A stretch of 14,580 bases of DNA. Source: Acidobacteriota bacterium (lineage in GTDB: Bacteria > Acidobacteriota > UBA6911). The DNA lies in contig JAFNAH010000003.1 of the NCBI GenBank assembly GCA_017860075.1, forward strand, positions 1-14,580, given 5' to 3'. The notes beneath the pieces are model-generated. The model made no database searches. It was not told the origin of the DNA and saw nothing but the letters and a program-made list of their open reading frames with translations. Shown here piece after piece: positions 7,154-13,750 of the stretch (position 1 is its first letter; each line of letters opens with the position of its first letter). The position numbers and the translations under genes were made by a program.

Positions 7154-9259
7154 CTATGGATGACTCGCCGGTCGGCTAACACCCGGAGCCGACTGGGCCA
7201 TCTGACTGCCGGCGCTGATCGTAACCTGCTGCAACCTCGCGACACTCCCCCGTGCAAAGGTCACCCTGCATGTCTCGCCGGCGGAGATCATCGCTCCGGC
7301 AGCGGGCAACTGCTGGACAGCAATTCCTGATCCGGTCGACTGCAAGCGGATTCCGAGCGCCAGGCAGCCGTCTATCACCCTGCGTTTGGACATGCCGAGG
7401 AAATCCGGCATCACGAGAGACTGTTCGGCCACCCGAACCACGATCGCGCCCTGGTCGCTTCCGGTGCCGGAGTCCGTCGCTGCCTCGGTTATGGGCGGTA
7501 TGGGGGTGGCGCCCGGGATGAAATCCTTGCTGTCGGAAGCGAGCCGGAGCAGGTCGGGCTTCGGCATAGGCAGTGTCCGGTCGGGCGGGACCCTCAGATG
7601 TACCAGCGCCTGCTGCGCGATCCTCTGAAACACCGGTGCCGCGACCTTTCCTCCGTAGATGGCACCCTTGGGTTCGTCCACCTGAACGAGGATCGTGACC
7701 CTGGGGTTGGGAAGGGGCGCGTACCCGATGAACGAAGACAGGTACTTCTCGGAGGAATACTGGCCGTTCACGATTTTCTGCGCCGTCCCGGTCTTACCCG
7801 CGGCGCGATATCCCTCGAGCCCTGCGCTCTTTGCAGTCCCGCGCAGCACGACGCCTTCGAAGGCCGAACTGACCGCTGCCGCCGTTTCCGGGCTCACGAT
7901 CCTGGTTTTCACAGGCTCCGGGATGCGAACCAGGTTGCCGCCGGAATCGATTACGCGGTCGACGAGGTGCGGCCAGACTCGGTATCCGCCGTTGGCGATC
8001 ACGTTGATGGCAGTGATCATCTGCATGCTGGTGACGCCGACTTCCTGTCCGAAGGAAATGGCGCCGATCGACAGGGCGGACCAGGATTCCCAGTTCCGAA
8101 CCAGCCCGACGATCTCGGCCGGCAGGTCGACTCCCGTTTTGGCGCCGAATCCGAACTTGACGAGTGCGCCGTGCAGCCTCTCCTGGCCCAGGCGCATCCC
8201 CAGCTTTGTCGCGCCGATGTTGGACGATTTCTCCAGGACCTGGATGAAAGTCAGCAGGCCGTAAGGATGGACATCATGGAAAGTGTGCCCGCCGATCCGG
8301 ATGGATCCCATCTGACAGTCAATGAGTTCGTCCGGACGTGTCAGGTGTTCTTCGAGGGCGTAGGTGGCCACGACCACCTTGAAGGTCGAGCCCGGTTCGA
8401 ACATGTCGGAAACGGCCCGATTCCGCCAGAGGTTTGCTTCGGCGGAGTTGTAGGTGTTGCAGTTGAAAGCCGGCTGGTTTGCCAGGGCCAGTATCCTGCC
8501 GGTATCCGTCTCCATCACGATCGCCGTCGCGGCCGCAGCCCTGTATTCGTCCATGACAGCCGCCAACTCCCGCTCGGCGATATACTGGATATCCCGGTCG
8601 AGGCTGAGGACGATGGAATGACCCTGCACCGGTGGTTTCAGGACCTGGCCGCGGAACGAGCGCCGGTTCGCGTCGACATCGTGGGAAGCAAGACCGTCGA
8701 TTCCTTTCAGCTCCTTGTCGTATTGCAGCTCCAGACCGGCTCCGCCGTCTCCGTTCATGTTCACAAAGCCCAGCGCATGGCACGCGAGCTCGCGGTCCGG
8801 ATACACCCGCATGCTACCCTCTTCCAGGTAGACGCCATCCAATTTGAGCTCCGCTATCCGGTCCTCCGCTTCAGGGTCTATCCGGCGCTTCAGGACCAGG
8901 TAGGCCTTCTTCCTTGGATCCGCCATCCGGGTCCGGAGCTCGGTCGGGTCGAGGCCGAGGATCCGGGCGAGGTTTCCGGCAGCGGCATCTACGTCGCGGA
9001 TCCTGCAGGGCTCAGCGATGGCGGTGCTGGAAGGTACATTGCGGGCAAGCTCGTTCATGCGGCAGTCATAAATGATACCTCTTGGGGCCGGCATCGGACG
9101 GGTAACTTGCTGGCGCTGAGTACTGATGCGACGGAACTCTTCATGCTGGAACACCTGCAGCTGCACCAGCCGGGACGCGATGGCGGCGAGCCAGAACGCT
9201 ACGACCAGGATCACGGTCACGATCCTGGCCGGGTGAGACTTACTTGTGTTTTCGGACAT
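7154..9259 (-). CDS. ftsI: FtsI/PBP class B transpeptidase with C-terminal PASTA domain
   Basis: This division-specific D,D-transpeptidase cross-links septal peptidoglycan from the periplasmic side and partners with FtsW. The 701-residue protein has a short cytoplasmic tail, one membrane anchor at about 12-31, a dimerisation/pedestal region beginning near PMPAPRGIIYD (55-65), then the penicillin-binding domain. The three catalytic motifs are STFK (291-294, active serine S291), SSN (345-347) and KTGT (489-492). After a proline-rich linker, about 614-670 (VMPDFLGMSKRRVIDGCLALG onward) resembles one PASTA domain, making it longer than the roughly 590 residues of E. coli FtsI and closer in layout to SpoVD/PBP2x-type proteins. 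The ATG has no obvious ribosome binding site and follows ftsL only after 173 nt. The lone-PASTA architecture fits several Gram-negative phyla outside Gammaproteobacteria. Confidence 0.95.
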   Translation of the reverse strand: MSENTSKSHPARIVTVILVVAFWLAAIASRLVQLQVFQHEEFRRISTQRQQVTRPMPAPRGIIYDCRMNELARNVPSSTAIAEPCRIRDVDAAAGNLARILGLDPTELRTRMADPRKKAYLVLKRRIDPEAEDRIAELKLDGVYLEEGSMRVYPDRELACHALGFVNMNGDGGAGLELQYDKELKGIDGLASHDVDANRRSFRGQVLKPPVQGHSIVLSLDRDIQYIAERELAAVMDEYRAAAATAIVMETDTGRILALANQPAFNCNTYNSAEANLWRNRAVSDMFEPGSTFKVVVATYALEEHLTRPDELIDCQMGSIRIGGHTFHDVHPYGLLTFIQVLEKSSNIGATKLGMRLGQERLHGALVKFGFGAKTGVDLPAEIVGLVRNWESWSALSIGAISFGQEVGVTSMQMITAINVIANGGYRVWPHLVDRVIDSGGNLVRIPEPVKTRIVSPETAAAVSSAFEGVVLRGTAKSAGLEGYRAAGKTGTAQKIVNGQYSSEKYLSSFIGYAPLPNPRVTILVQVDEPKGAIYGGKVAAPVFQRIAQQALVHLRVPPDRTLPMPKPDLLRLASDSKDFIPGATPIPPITEAATDSGTGSDQGAIVVRVAEQSLVMPDFLGMSKRRVIDGCLALGIRLQSTGSGIAVQQLPAAGAMISAGETCRVTFARGSVARLQQVTISAGSQMAQSAPGVSRPASHP

Positions 9260-9432
9260 TTTAGAACCGCGACAGGTTGCAGCAGACGCTGGTCTGTAAC
9301 TCCCTGGTCACGAACCAGTTCAGGATCTGCGACCGGGTCTCCGCCCCCAAGGTCCGACCGCCATCCGCCCGCCGCAGCCCGGCATCTGCAGGTAGCGGGA
9401 GCCCCGAGCTCCTTCGACAGCCGCGGTCAGCC
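9260..9432 (-). other. Unusually long gap between ftsL and ftsI, no recognised gene
   Basis: This is 173 nt inside an otherwise tightly packed operon. One minus-strand frame is open from inside ftsL through the gap and stops (TAA, 9263-9261) one base before the ftsI ATG. Its translation (ending LQTSVCCNLSRF) resembles nothing I know, and it has no clear ribosome binding site. A short inverted repeat CTGGT/ACCAG (9304-9308 and 9314-9318, 5-nt loop) is present. I see no convincing promoter or terminator. It is either untranslated leader for ftsI or a small reading frame coupled to it. Confidence 0.35.
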
Positions 9433-9858
9433 TCAGAACGCGGATTGAGGCTTCCTGGCCTCGGCACTGACACCCGGCGCGCCGGCCAGCGCCAGTGTCG
9501 TTGTCCCGGTCTGCTCGACGTCCTGCAGGACCGGCGTCAACAATTGGCTGGGCCGGGGCGGCTTCATGCCCAGGTCAGCCTGGGCGACGGCGTCGATGCG
9601 GTCGGGGCTCAGCAGCGTCTGTTCTTCCAGGGTCAGCTTCGCCTGGTCGTTCACCAGGGCCTTCTCCTCTGCCTGGAGGTTCTGCACCTTGTAGCCTGTC
9701 TCCACCATCTCCGCATGAACCCATGAATGGAAGAGGAAGACGCCAGCCATCAACCCGAGCGAAAGGCTTATGAGGAGCAGATCCAGCAGATGCCGCGTGT
9801 CGATCTCTCTCCTGATAGCGTAATTCCTGTTCTCCGTGCCGCCCGCCCAATCCATCAT
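9433..9858 (-). CDS. ftsL: FtsL, bitopic cell-division protein
   Basis: FtsL is a small bitopic protein of the divisome that, with FtsB and FtsQ, links early division proteins to FtsW and FtsI. This 141-residue product has a positively charged N-terminal tail, one membrane segment at about 24-44 (HLLDLLLISLSLGLMAGVFLF), a coiled-coil-like stretch (about 45-85) rich in Leu, Glu, Gln and Lys, then RIDAVAQADLGMKPPRPSQ (87-105), which matches the FtsL ending pattern (I...A...LGM..P...Q). About 35 low-complexity Ala/Thr/Gly-rich residues follow. GGAGG at 9868-9864 gives 5-nt spacing to the ATG at 9858, so an in-frame ATG further up (9870) that would swallow this site is unlikely; the next ATG (9855) is also possible. 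FtsL diverges strongly, so the call rests on topology, the C-terminal motif and position between rsmH and ftsI. Confidence 0.88.
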   Translation of the reverse strand: MMDWAGGTENRNYAIRREIDTRHLLDLLLISLSLGLMAGVFLFHSWVHAEMVETGYKVQNLQAEEKALVNDQAKLTLEEQTLLSPDRIDAVAQADLGMKPPRPSQLLTPVLQDVEQTGTTTLALAGAPGVSAEARKPQSAF

Positions 9859-9944
9859 TTCAACCTCCAAAAGCGCCCATTCCGCTGAAGCGAAGCCCCG
9901 GTACCCGCAGGGAGGACTTCGAGCACGTGCAGGATTCCGGGTTC

Positions 9945-10943
9945 TTACCTTTCGATGGTTTCGGGCACGAGTGACCCCAGCCCGGAGACGTTAAGGCGCT
10001 CCACACAACGCAATCGGGCGCTGCGCGAGCGCGGATTCAGTTCCACCTCTGTCTCGCCGGGCCTGATCGCCCGGTTTGTGACGAGTTTCGCCTGAGGCTG
10101 CCTCGAACAGGTACACAGTTCCGGCGGCCGGTCACAAACGCACTGTCCCGCCAGGGCGCGAAATGCCCGTTTCACGATCCGGTCCTCGAGGGAATGGAAC
10201 GAGATCACGACGAACCTTCCTCCGGGCCGGAGAAACGAGACCGTCTCGGTGAGGAACTCGTCCAGGCCGTCCAGTTCCTGGTTGACGGCGATCCTCAATG
10301 CCTGAAACGTGCGTGTCGCAGGATGGATGGCGGGGATCCTGCGCGCGGGGACCGCCCGTCGTACCAGCTCAGCCAACTGCGAACAGCGGGTAATGGCACC
10401 CTTGGCCCTGGCGGCCACAATGGCTCTCGCGATGCGGCGCGCGTATCGTTCCTCGCCGTAGCGGTGGATGATCCGGGACAGTTGATCCTCCGCCAGGCTG
10501 TTGATGAGATCCGCGGCAGTGAGGCGCTGGCTCGTGTCCATTCTCATGTCGAGCATGGCATCCGACTGAAAGCTGAAACCGCGCGCCGGTGAAAGCAGCT
10601 GGTACGAGGAAATCCCGAGATCCACAAGGATGCCGTCCACGGGCGTGATGCCGGTGTTATTCAACACCAGCGGCAGGTTCTTGAAATTCTCGTGCAGCAA
10701 CCGGAACATCCCGGCATACTGCGCCAGCCTTGCCCGCGCAATCGCCAGCGATTCCTCATCGCGGTCCAGGCCGAGCAGGAAGCCGTCGGGCTGGATGCAC
10801 TCGAGGATTGCCTCCGCGTGGCCGCCCAACCCCAGCGTGGCATCCACGTACCTGCCGCCGGGCGCGCAGCTGAGTAATTCCAGCGTCTCGCGCAGCAGGA
10901 CAGGTGTGTGATCCGTACCCGGATTGTTGAGCGAGTCGGGCAT
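9945..10943 (-). CDS. rsmH: RsmH (MraW), 16S rRNA (cytosine-1402-N4)-methyltransferase
   Basis: RsmH uses S-adenosylmethionine to N4-methylate C1402 of 16S rRNA in the ribosomal P site. From the ATG at 10943 it is 332 residues. It shows HTPVLLRET (12-20), the SAM-binding VDATLGLGGHAEAIL (33-47), GLDRDEESL (58-66), VDLGISSYQL (107-116), RGFSFQSDAMLDMRMD (121-136), HPATRTFQALRIAVNQELD (207-225), ISFHSLEDRIVKRAF (247-261), a four-cysteine cluster (268, 270, 277, 279) and NPRSRSARLR (303-312). A second in-frame ATG at 10997 overlaps the mraZ stop as TGATG and would add 18 residues (MAQACKADETRPIWRTET). The shorter form agrees better with the family N-terminus, the longer with operon coupling. Ribosome binding sites are weak for both. 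Confidence 0.95.
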   Translation of the reverse strand: MPDSLNNPGTDHTPVLLRETLELLSCAPGGRYVDATLGLGGHAEAILECIQPDGFLLGLDRDEESLAIARARLAQYAGMFRLLHENFKNLPLVLNNTGITPVDGILVDLGISSYQLLSPARGFSFQSDAMLDMRMDTSQRLTAADLINSLAEDQLSRIIHRYGEERYARRIARAIVAARAKGAITRCSQLAELVRRAVPARRIPAIHPATRTFQALRIAVNQELDGLDEFLTETVSFLRPGGRFVVISFHSLEDRIVKRAFRALAGQCVCDRPPELCTCSRQPQAKLVTNRAIRPGETEVELNPRSRSARLRCVERLNVSGLGSLVPETIER

Positions 10944-10996
10944 CGTCTCTGTCCGCCAGATCGGCCTGGTTTCGTCTGCCTTGCACGCTTGAGCCA

Positions 10997-11437
10997 TCAG
11001 AAGCCCTGCTCCGCCAGTCGTTCCCGATCGTTGTCGGTGAGCGGATCCTCTTTCAGGCTCGTGCGGATGATCTCGTTGTTCCACACCTCGAGATGGTCGT
11101 TCTTCGCGATGACGATGACATCGCCGAAAATCTGTGCGTCTTCCCTGAGAGCCTGAGGGATGAGGATCCTCCCCTGAGGATCCATCTGGGTCAGGATCCC
11201 GTAGAAGCTCGTGAATTTCTGCAGCTTGATCTTGGCCGGGTCCATTCTCGGCGGCTCCTGAAACTTCTGGGCGATTCTCTCCCAGACCGGGATCGGGTAG
11301 ATCTGGGCGCACCTGCCGTCGTCGCTTGTCACAAAGAAGGTGTTGTCTTCCGTGTCCGGAAGGTCGCGGCGAAACTTGGCCGGTATCTTCAGGCGGAATT
11401 TCTCATCGATCTTCGCGGGATAACTTCCCCACAACAT
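10997..11437 (-). CDS. mraZ: MraZ, AbrB-fold transcriptional regulator of the dcw cluster
   Basis: MraZ is a DNA-binding protein with two SpoVT/AbrB-like swapped-hairpin repeats that forms a ring-shaped oligomer and binds short direct repeats upstream of its own operon. The product is 146 residues, as is usual. Repeat one contains KIDEKFRLKIPAKFR (9-23) and repeat two QMDPQGRILIPQALRE (84-99). The second keeps the DxxGR pattern, while the first has phenylalanine where the glycine usually lies (DEKFR). It is the first gene of the cluster. A promoter and triple GTGG repeat lie 83-141 nt upstream of its start codon. Only a weak ribosome binding site (AGG about 6 nt before ATG) is seen. Its stop codon overlaps a possible rsmH start. 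Confidence 0.95.
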   Translation of the reverse strand: MLWGSYPAKIDEKFRLKIPAKFRRDLPDTEDNTFFVTSDDGRCAQIYPIPVWERIAQKFQEPPRMDPAKIKLQKFTSFYGILTQMDPQGRILIPQALREDAQIFGDVIVIAKNDHLEVWNNEIIRTSLKEDPLTDNDRERLAEQGF

Positions 11438-11519
11438 ACGCGACCTGCTTCAGACCCGATGAATAACCGGAAACGTCAAAGAAAAGAGACTCAGGCGTGG
11501 TGATTGTGGCCCTCATGCT

Positions 11520-11543
11520 CCACTTTGGACCACTTTCGACCAC
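11520..11543 (-). promoter_or_regulatory. Putative MraZ operator: three GTGG repeats at 10-bp period
   Basis: Read on the minus strand, GTGGTCGAAA, GTGGTCCAAA and GTGGAGCATG follow each other, so GTGG occurs at 11543-11540, 11533-11530 and 11523-11520, exactly one helical turn apart. Known MraZ operators are short G-rich direct repeats (TGGGN in E. coli, AAAGTG-type in mycoplasmas) with 10-bp spacing. This array has the same geometry and begins at the predicted transcription start. The repeats are seen directly; MraZ binding is inferred from the family and position. Confidence 0.75.
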
Positions 11544-11549
11544 GCGCTG

Positions 11550-11578
11550 AGAATAGGACCATCAAAACAGCGTGTCAA
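11550..11578 (-). promoter_or_regulatory. Sigma70-type promoter of the mraZ/dcw operon
   Basis: On the minus strand a perfect -35 box TTGACA (11578-11573) is followed by 17 bases and TATTCT (11555-11550), matching four of six bases of the -10 consensus. The predicted start of transcription, near 11543, falls on the first GTGG repeat and leaves a leader of roughly 105 nt before the mraZ ATG. Spacing and sequence are good for a housekeeping promoter. Confidence 0.7.
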
Positions 11579-11701
11579 GATAATCTTGCAACTATTTCTG
11601 GTTGCCCCTGACGTGCTGTGCATACATGGAGTTACGGTTTTTCTCCTCGCCCAGTGCCACTCTGCGGTAGGATGATTCGGCCTGGGGGAGGGAAAAGCGG
11701 C
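11579..11701 (+). promoter_or_regulatory. Remainder of the divergent intergenic region, upstream of the ychF-like gene
   Basis: This stretch should carry the rightward promoter. GATAAT at 11579-11584 matches five of six bases of a plus-strand -10 box and abuts the mraZ -35 box, but I see no good -35 element 16-18 bp upstream. A small inverted repeat GCAAC/GTTGC (11588-11592 and 11601-11605, 8-nt loop) lies behind the mraZ promoter. GAGGG about 9 nt before the ATG at 11702 is the likely ribosome binding site. The promoter call is weak. Confidence 0.25.
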
Positions 11702-12811
11702 ATGCGGGTAGGGATCGTCGGGCTTCCGTTGGTCGGGAAGACCACCATTTTCAATCTGCTCACGCACGGGCACGTGGAGACCTCCGCCTGGGGGGCGAGG
11801 GCCGAAGCGCACATCGGGGCGGCTCATGTTCCCGATGCGAAACTGGACCGGCTGGCGGAGGTGTTCAAGCCGGAGCGGAAAACGCATGCGACAGTCGAAT
11901 ACGTCGACTTGCCCGGGCTGGCGCGAGGTGAAGGCAAAGCCGCTCTCGAGGGACAGCCGAAGGAGATGGGGGCCTACCTCACGAACCTGAAGAACGTCGA
12001 GACCCTGCTTCATATCGTGCGGGCCTTTGAAGATCCCGCCGTTCCGCATTCCGAGGGATCCGTCGACCCGGCCCGCGACATGGCGTTGTTCGAACTCGAG
12101 ATGATGTTTTCGGACCTGGCTATCGTCGAGAAGCGGCTGGAGAGACTGTCCAAGGACCTCAAGAAGGTCCGGTCAGCGGAACTCGAGACCGAGAACAGCG
12201 TCCTCGAGCGGTTCAAGACTTCGCTGGAGAGCGAGAAGCCCTTGCGCGAGCTGACGCTTACTCCCGAAGAGGAAAAGAGGATCCGGGGCTTCACGTTCCT
12301 GTCGGCGAAGCCCATCCTCCACGTGATCAACCTCGGTGACGCCGATGCGGCGCAGATCCCTCACGTCGTGCAACGCTACGGGCTGAACCGGTTTGTTTCG
12401 GAGCACCGGTCCGCGGTAACGGCGGTCTGCGGAAAGATAGAAGCGGAGATCGAGTCGCTGCCGGATGACGACGCCGCGGGGTTCATGGCTGACCTCGGAC
12501 TCTCGGAAAGCGGCTTGACGCGCATCATTCACGAATCTTACGCCCTGCTGGGGCTCATTTCCTTCTACACCGTCGGCGAACCTGAAGCGAGGGCCTGGTC
12601 CATTCCGAGGGATTCAACCGCCCTGCAGGCCGCGGGGGCGATCCACACCGACTTCGAGCGCGGATTCATCAAGGCCGAAGTCGTGGCCTATGATCCGATG
12701 ATCGAGGCGGGATCCTACGCCGCTGCAAGGAGCAGGGGAGTCCTCAGGCTCGAGGGCAAGGACTACGTCGTCCAGGAAGGTGATGTCATACTTTTCCGGT
12801 TCAACGTCTGA
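11702..12811 (+). CDS. ychF: YchF/Obg-family P-loop NTPase with C-terminal TGS domain (divergent)
   Basis: YchF proteins are cytoplasmic P-loop NTPases that in E. coli prefer ATP and associate with ribosomes. This 369-residue protein matches the family in length and order: G1 loop GLPLVGKT (7-14), G3 motif DLPGL (69-73), a conserved histidine in LLHIVRAFED (H104), a helical coiled-coil arm (about 140-180), the G4 position NLGD (210-213), and a C-terminal TGS domain (about 286-369) with RAWSIPRDSTALQAAGAIHTD and EGKDYVVQEGDVILFRFNV. Compared with E. coli YchF, G1 is GLPLVGKT instead of GLPNVGKS, G3 is DLPG instead of DIAG, and G4 ends in Asp instead of Glu. It may be a family variant or paralogue rather than the orthologue. 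It is divergent from mraZ. I chose the ATG at 11702, which places the G1 loop at the very N-terminus as in the family. Confidence 0.9.
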   Translation: MRVGIVGLPLVGKTTIFNLLTHGHVETSAWGARAEAHIGAAHVPDAKLDRLAEVFKPERKTHATVEYVDLPGLARGEGKAALEGQPKEMGAYLTNLKNVETLLHIVRAFEDPAVPHSEGSVDPARDMALFELEMMFSDLAIVEKRLERLSKDLKKVRSAELETENSVLERFKTSLESEKPLRELTLTPEEEKRIRGFTFLSAKPILHVINLGDADAAQIPHVVQRYGLNRFVSEHRSAVTAVCGKIEAEIESLPDDDAAGFMADLGLSESGLTRIIHESYALLGLISFYTVGEPEARAWSIPRDSTALQAAGAIHTDFERGFIKAEVVAYDPMIEAGSYAAARSRGVLRLEGKDYVVQEGDVILFRFNV

Positions 12812-12818
12812 TGATGCG

Positions 12819-12853
12819 GGCGGACGCTCGGGTTGAGGCCCGATCGCTCCGCC
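12819..12853 (+). other. GC-rich hairpin between the ychF-like gene and the ZIP gene
   Basis: GGCGGA (12819-12824) pairs with TCCGCC (12848-12853) around an inner stem TCGGG/CCCGA (12828-12832 and 12839-12843). The two stems are separated by a small internal loop. No T run follows, so it is not a canonical terminator; it could be an attenuator or an mRNA-stabilising structure. It also covers the possible TTG start at 12833, which argues for the later ATG of the next gene. Confidence 0.35.
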
Positions 12854-12868
12854 GCATGGGCGGGACTC

Positions 12869-13606
12869 ATGGAAGAACGGCTGCCGATCCTGATACTGCT
12901 CGGCCTGACGGCTTCGCTGGCGAATATCTGCGGCGGCTGGATCGTTTCCTCGCAGCCGCGCTTCCGGCGCACCGCGCTGAACACCTTCATCTCGCTGGGC
13001 GCGGGATTCATGCTGGCGGCGGCGATCCTGGAGGTCATTCCCAGGAGCCTCGCACTCAGCAAGCTGGCCGGACCGGCGATCCTCGGCGGGTATCTTTTTG
13101 TCCACCTGGTGGAGCACACCATCGCCTCCCACTTTCACTTCGGGGAGGAGACACACGCAGACGAGATCTTCGGGGCACGCGCCGCGTGGTCGGCGCTTGC
13201 GGGCCTGGCATTGCACGCGTTTTTCGACGGCGCGCTGATCGCCGCCGGCTTCTGGGTGTCGATGCAACTCGGCATCCTGCTCTTCCTCGCCATCTTCCTG
13301 CACAAGATCCCGGAGGGCTTCACCGCCGCCAGTATCATGCGCGCCTCGGGGCGGAGCGGGGCCGCCGTTGTGGGTGCGGCAGCGGCGATCAGCATCAGCA
13401 CCCTTGCCGGGGTCGTGAGCATCGCATGGAGCTACGCGCTCGTGCAGACCGCGCTGCCTTTCAGTGCCGGAGTCACGCTGTACGTCGCGGCCTCGGACCT
13501 GATACCGGAGGTGAACAAGGAGAAAGGCATCAAGGTATCTGTGGGAGTGTTTCTGGGGGTTGTACTCTTCTTAATATCGGAGTTCCTGCTTGGGATGTTC
13601 CTCTGA
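12869..13606 (+). CDS. ZIP-family divalent metal transporter
   Basis: This is a 245-residue inner-membrane protein with about eight hydrophobic segments and the two ZIP metal-site helices: LALHAFFDGALIAAGF (113-128), giving H116 and D120, and FLHKIPEGF (143-151), giving H145 and E149. These match the HNxxD and HExxHE-like patterns of bacterial ZIP carriers in reduced form. A histidine-containing loop (H83, H88, H90, H96) lies between segments three and four, as in ZIP proteins. The substrate is probably zinc or another divalent cation, imported into the cytoplasm; specificity cannot be read from sequence. The ATG at 12869 is preferred. A TTG at 12833 is in frame but lies in a hairpin and would add a polar, non-family N-terminus. 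It lies 57 nt after the ychF-like stop in the same direction, perhaps co-transcribed; no Zur-type operator is evident. Confidence 0.88.
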   Translation: MEERLPILILLGLTASLANICGGWIVSSQPRFRRTALNTFISLGAGFMLAAAILEVIPRSLALSKLAGPAILGGYLFVHLVEHTIASHFHFGEETHADEIFGARAAWSALAGLALHAFFDGALIAAGFWVSMQLGILLFLAIFLHKIPEGFTAASIMRASGRSGAAVVGAAAAISISTLAGVVSIAWSYALVQTALPFSAGVTLYVAASDLIPEVNKEKGIKVSVGVFLGVVLFLISEFLLGMFL

Positions 13607-13633
13607 CCCGGCGCTGGTAACAAAGAACCCGGC

Positions 13634-13677
13634 CCTGCCCCCGCGGCAGGCGAGTCGCCCGGGTGCCGGCCCGGGCG
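13634..13677 (+). terminator. Two tandem GC-rich hairpins after the ZIP gene
   Basis: CCTGCC/GGCAGG (13634-13639 and 13645-13650, 5-nt loop) is followed by a perfect 8-bp stem CGCCCGGG/CCCGGGCG (13656-13663 and 13670-13677, 6-nt loop). They lie 28-71 nt after the ZIP stop codon. The T-rich tract of an intrinsic terminator is missing, so termination here would be factor-assisted or atypical. The stems are clear; the role is inferred from position. Confidence 0.4.
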
Positions 13678-13682
13678 GCGTA

Positions 13683-13691
13683 TGGTATGCT
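13683..13691 (+). promoter_or_regulatory. Possible extended -10 promoter of the POTRA gene
   Basis: TGGTATGCT fits the extended -10 pattern (TG, one base, then TATGCT with four of six consensus matches). Transcription would start near 13698, about 53 nt before the ATG at 13751. The -35 position (about 13663-13668, GTGCCG) is poor and lies inside the preceding hairpin. Confidence 0.35.
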
Positions 13692-13750
13692 GTGACCGAC
13701 CGTTCTGATGCGCGAACTGTAATCGAGGGACTGGGTGGTCCGGAAGGTCC

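Noticed and set aside
7598..9448. 616-codon plus-strand open frame opposite ftsI
   Set aside because: ftsI in the opposite strand has all catalytic motifs; the plus-strand translation has no recognisable domain or hydrophobic pattern.
11618..11701. Upstream ATG giving the YchF-like protein 28 extra residues
   Set aside because: YchF proteins place the G1 loop within the first 15 residues, and a GAGGG site precedes the ATG at 11702.
11513..12049. Minus-strand open frame overlapping the mraZ promoter region and the start of the ychF-like gene
   Set aside because: It would run through the promoter and operator and antisense to a recognised NTPase domain; no ribosome binding site or domain supports it.
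12833..12868. TTG start adding 12 residues to the ZIP protein
   Set aside because: Rare start, located in the loop of a hairpin, and giving a polar leader not expected before the first membrane segment; the ATG at 12869 is better.
12614..13303. Minus-strand open frame opposite the ychF end and the ZIP gene
   Set aside because: The plus-strand genes have clear TGS and ZIP motifs; this frame is a charged low-information antisense translation.
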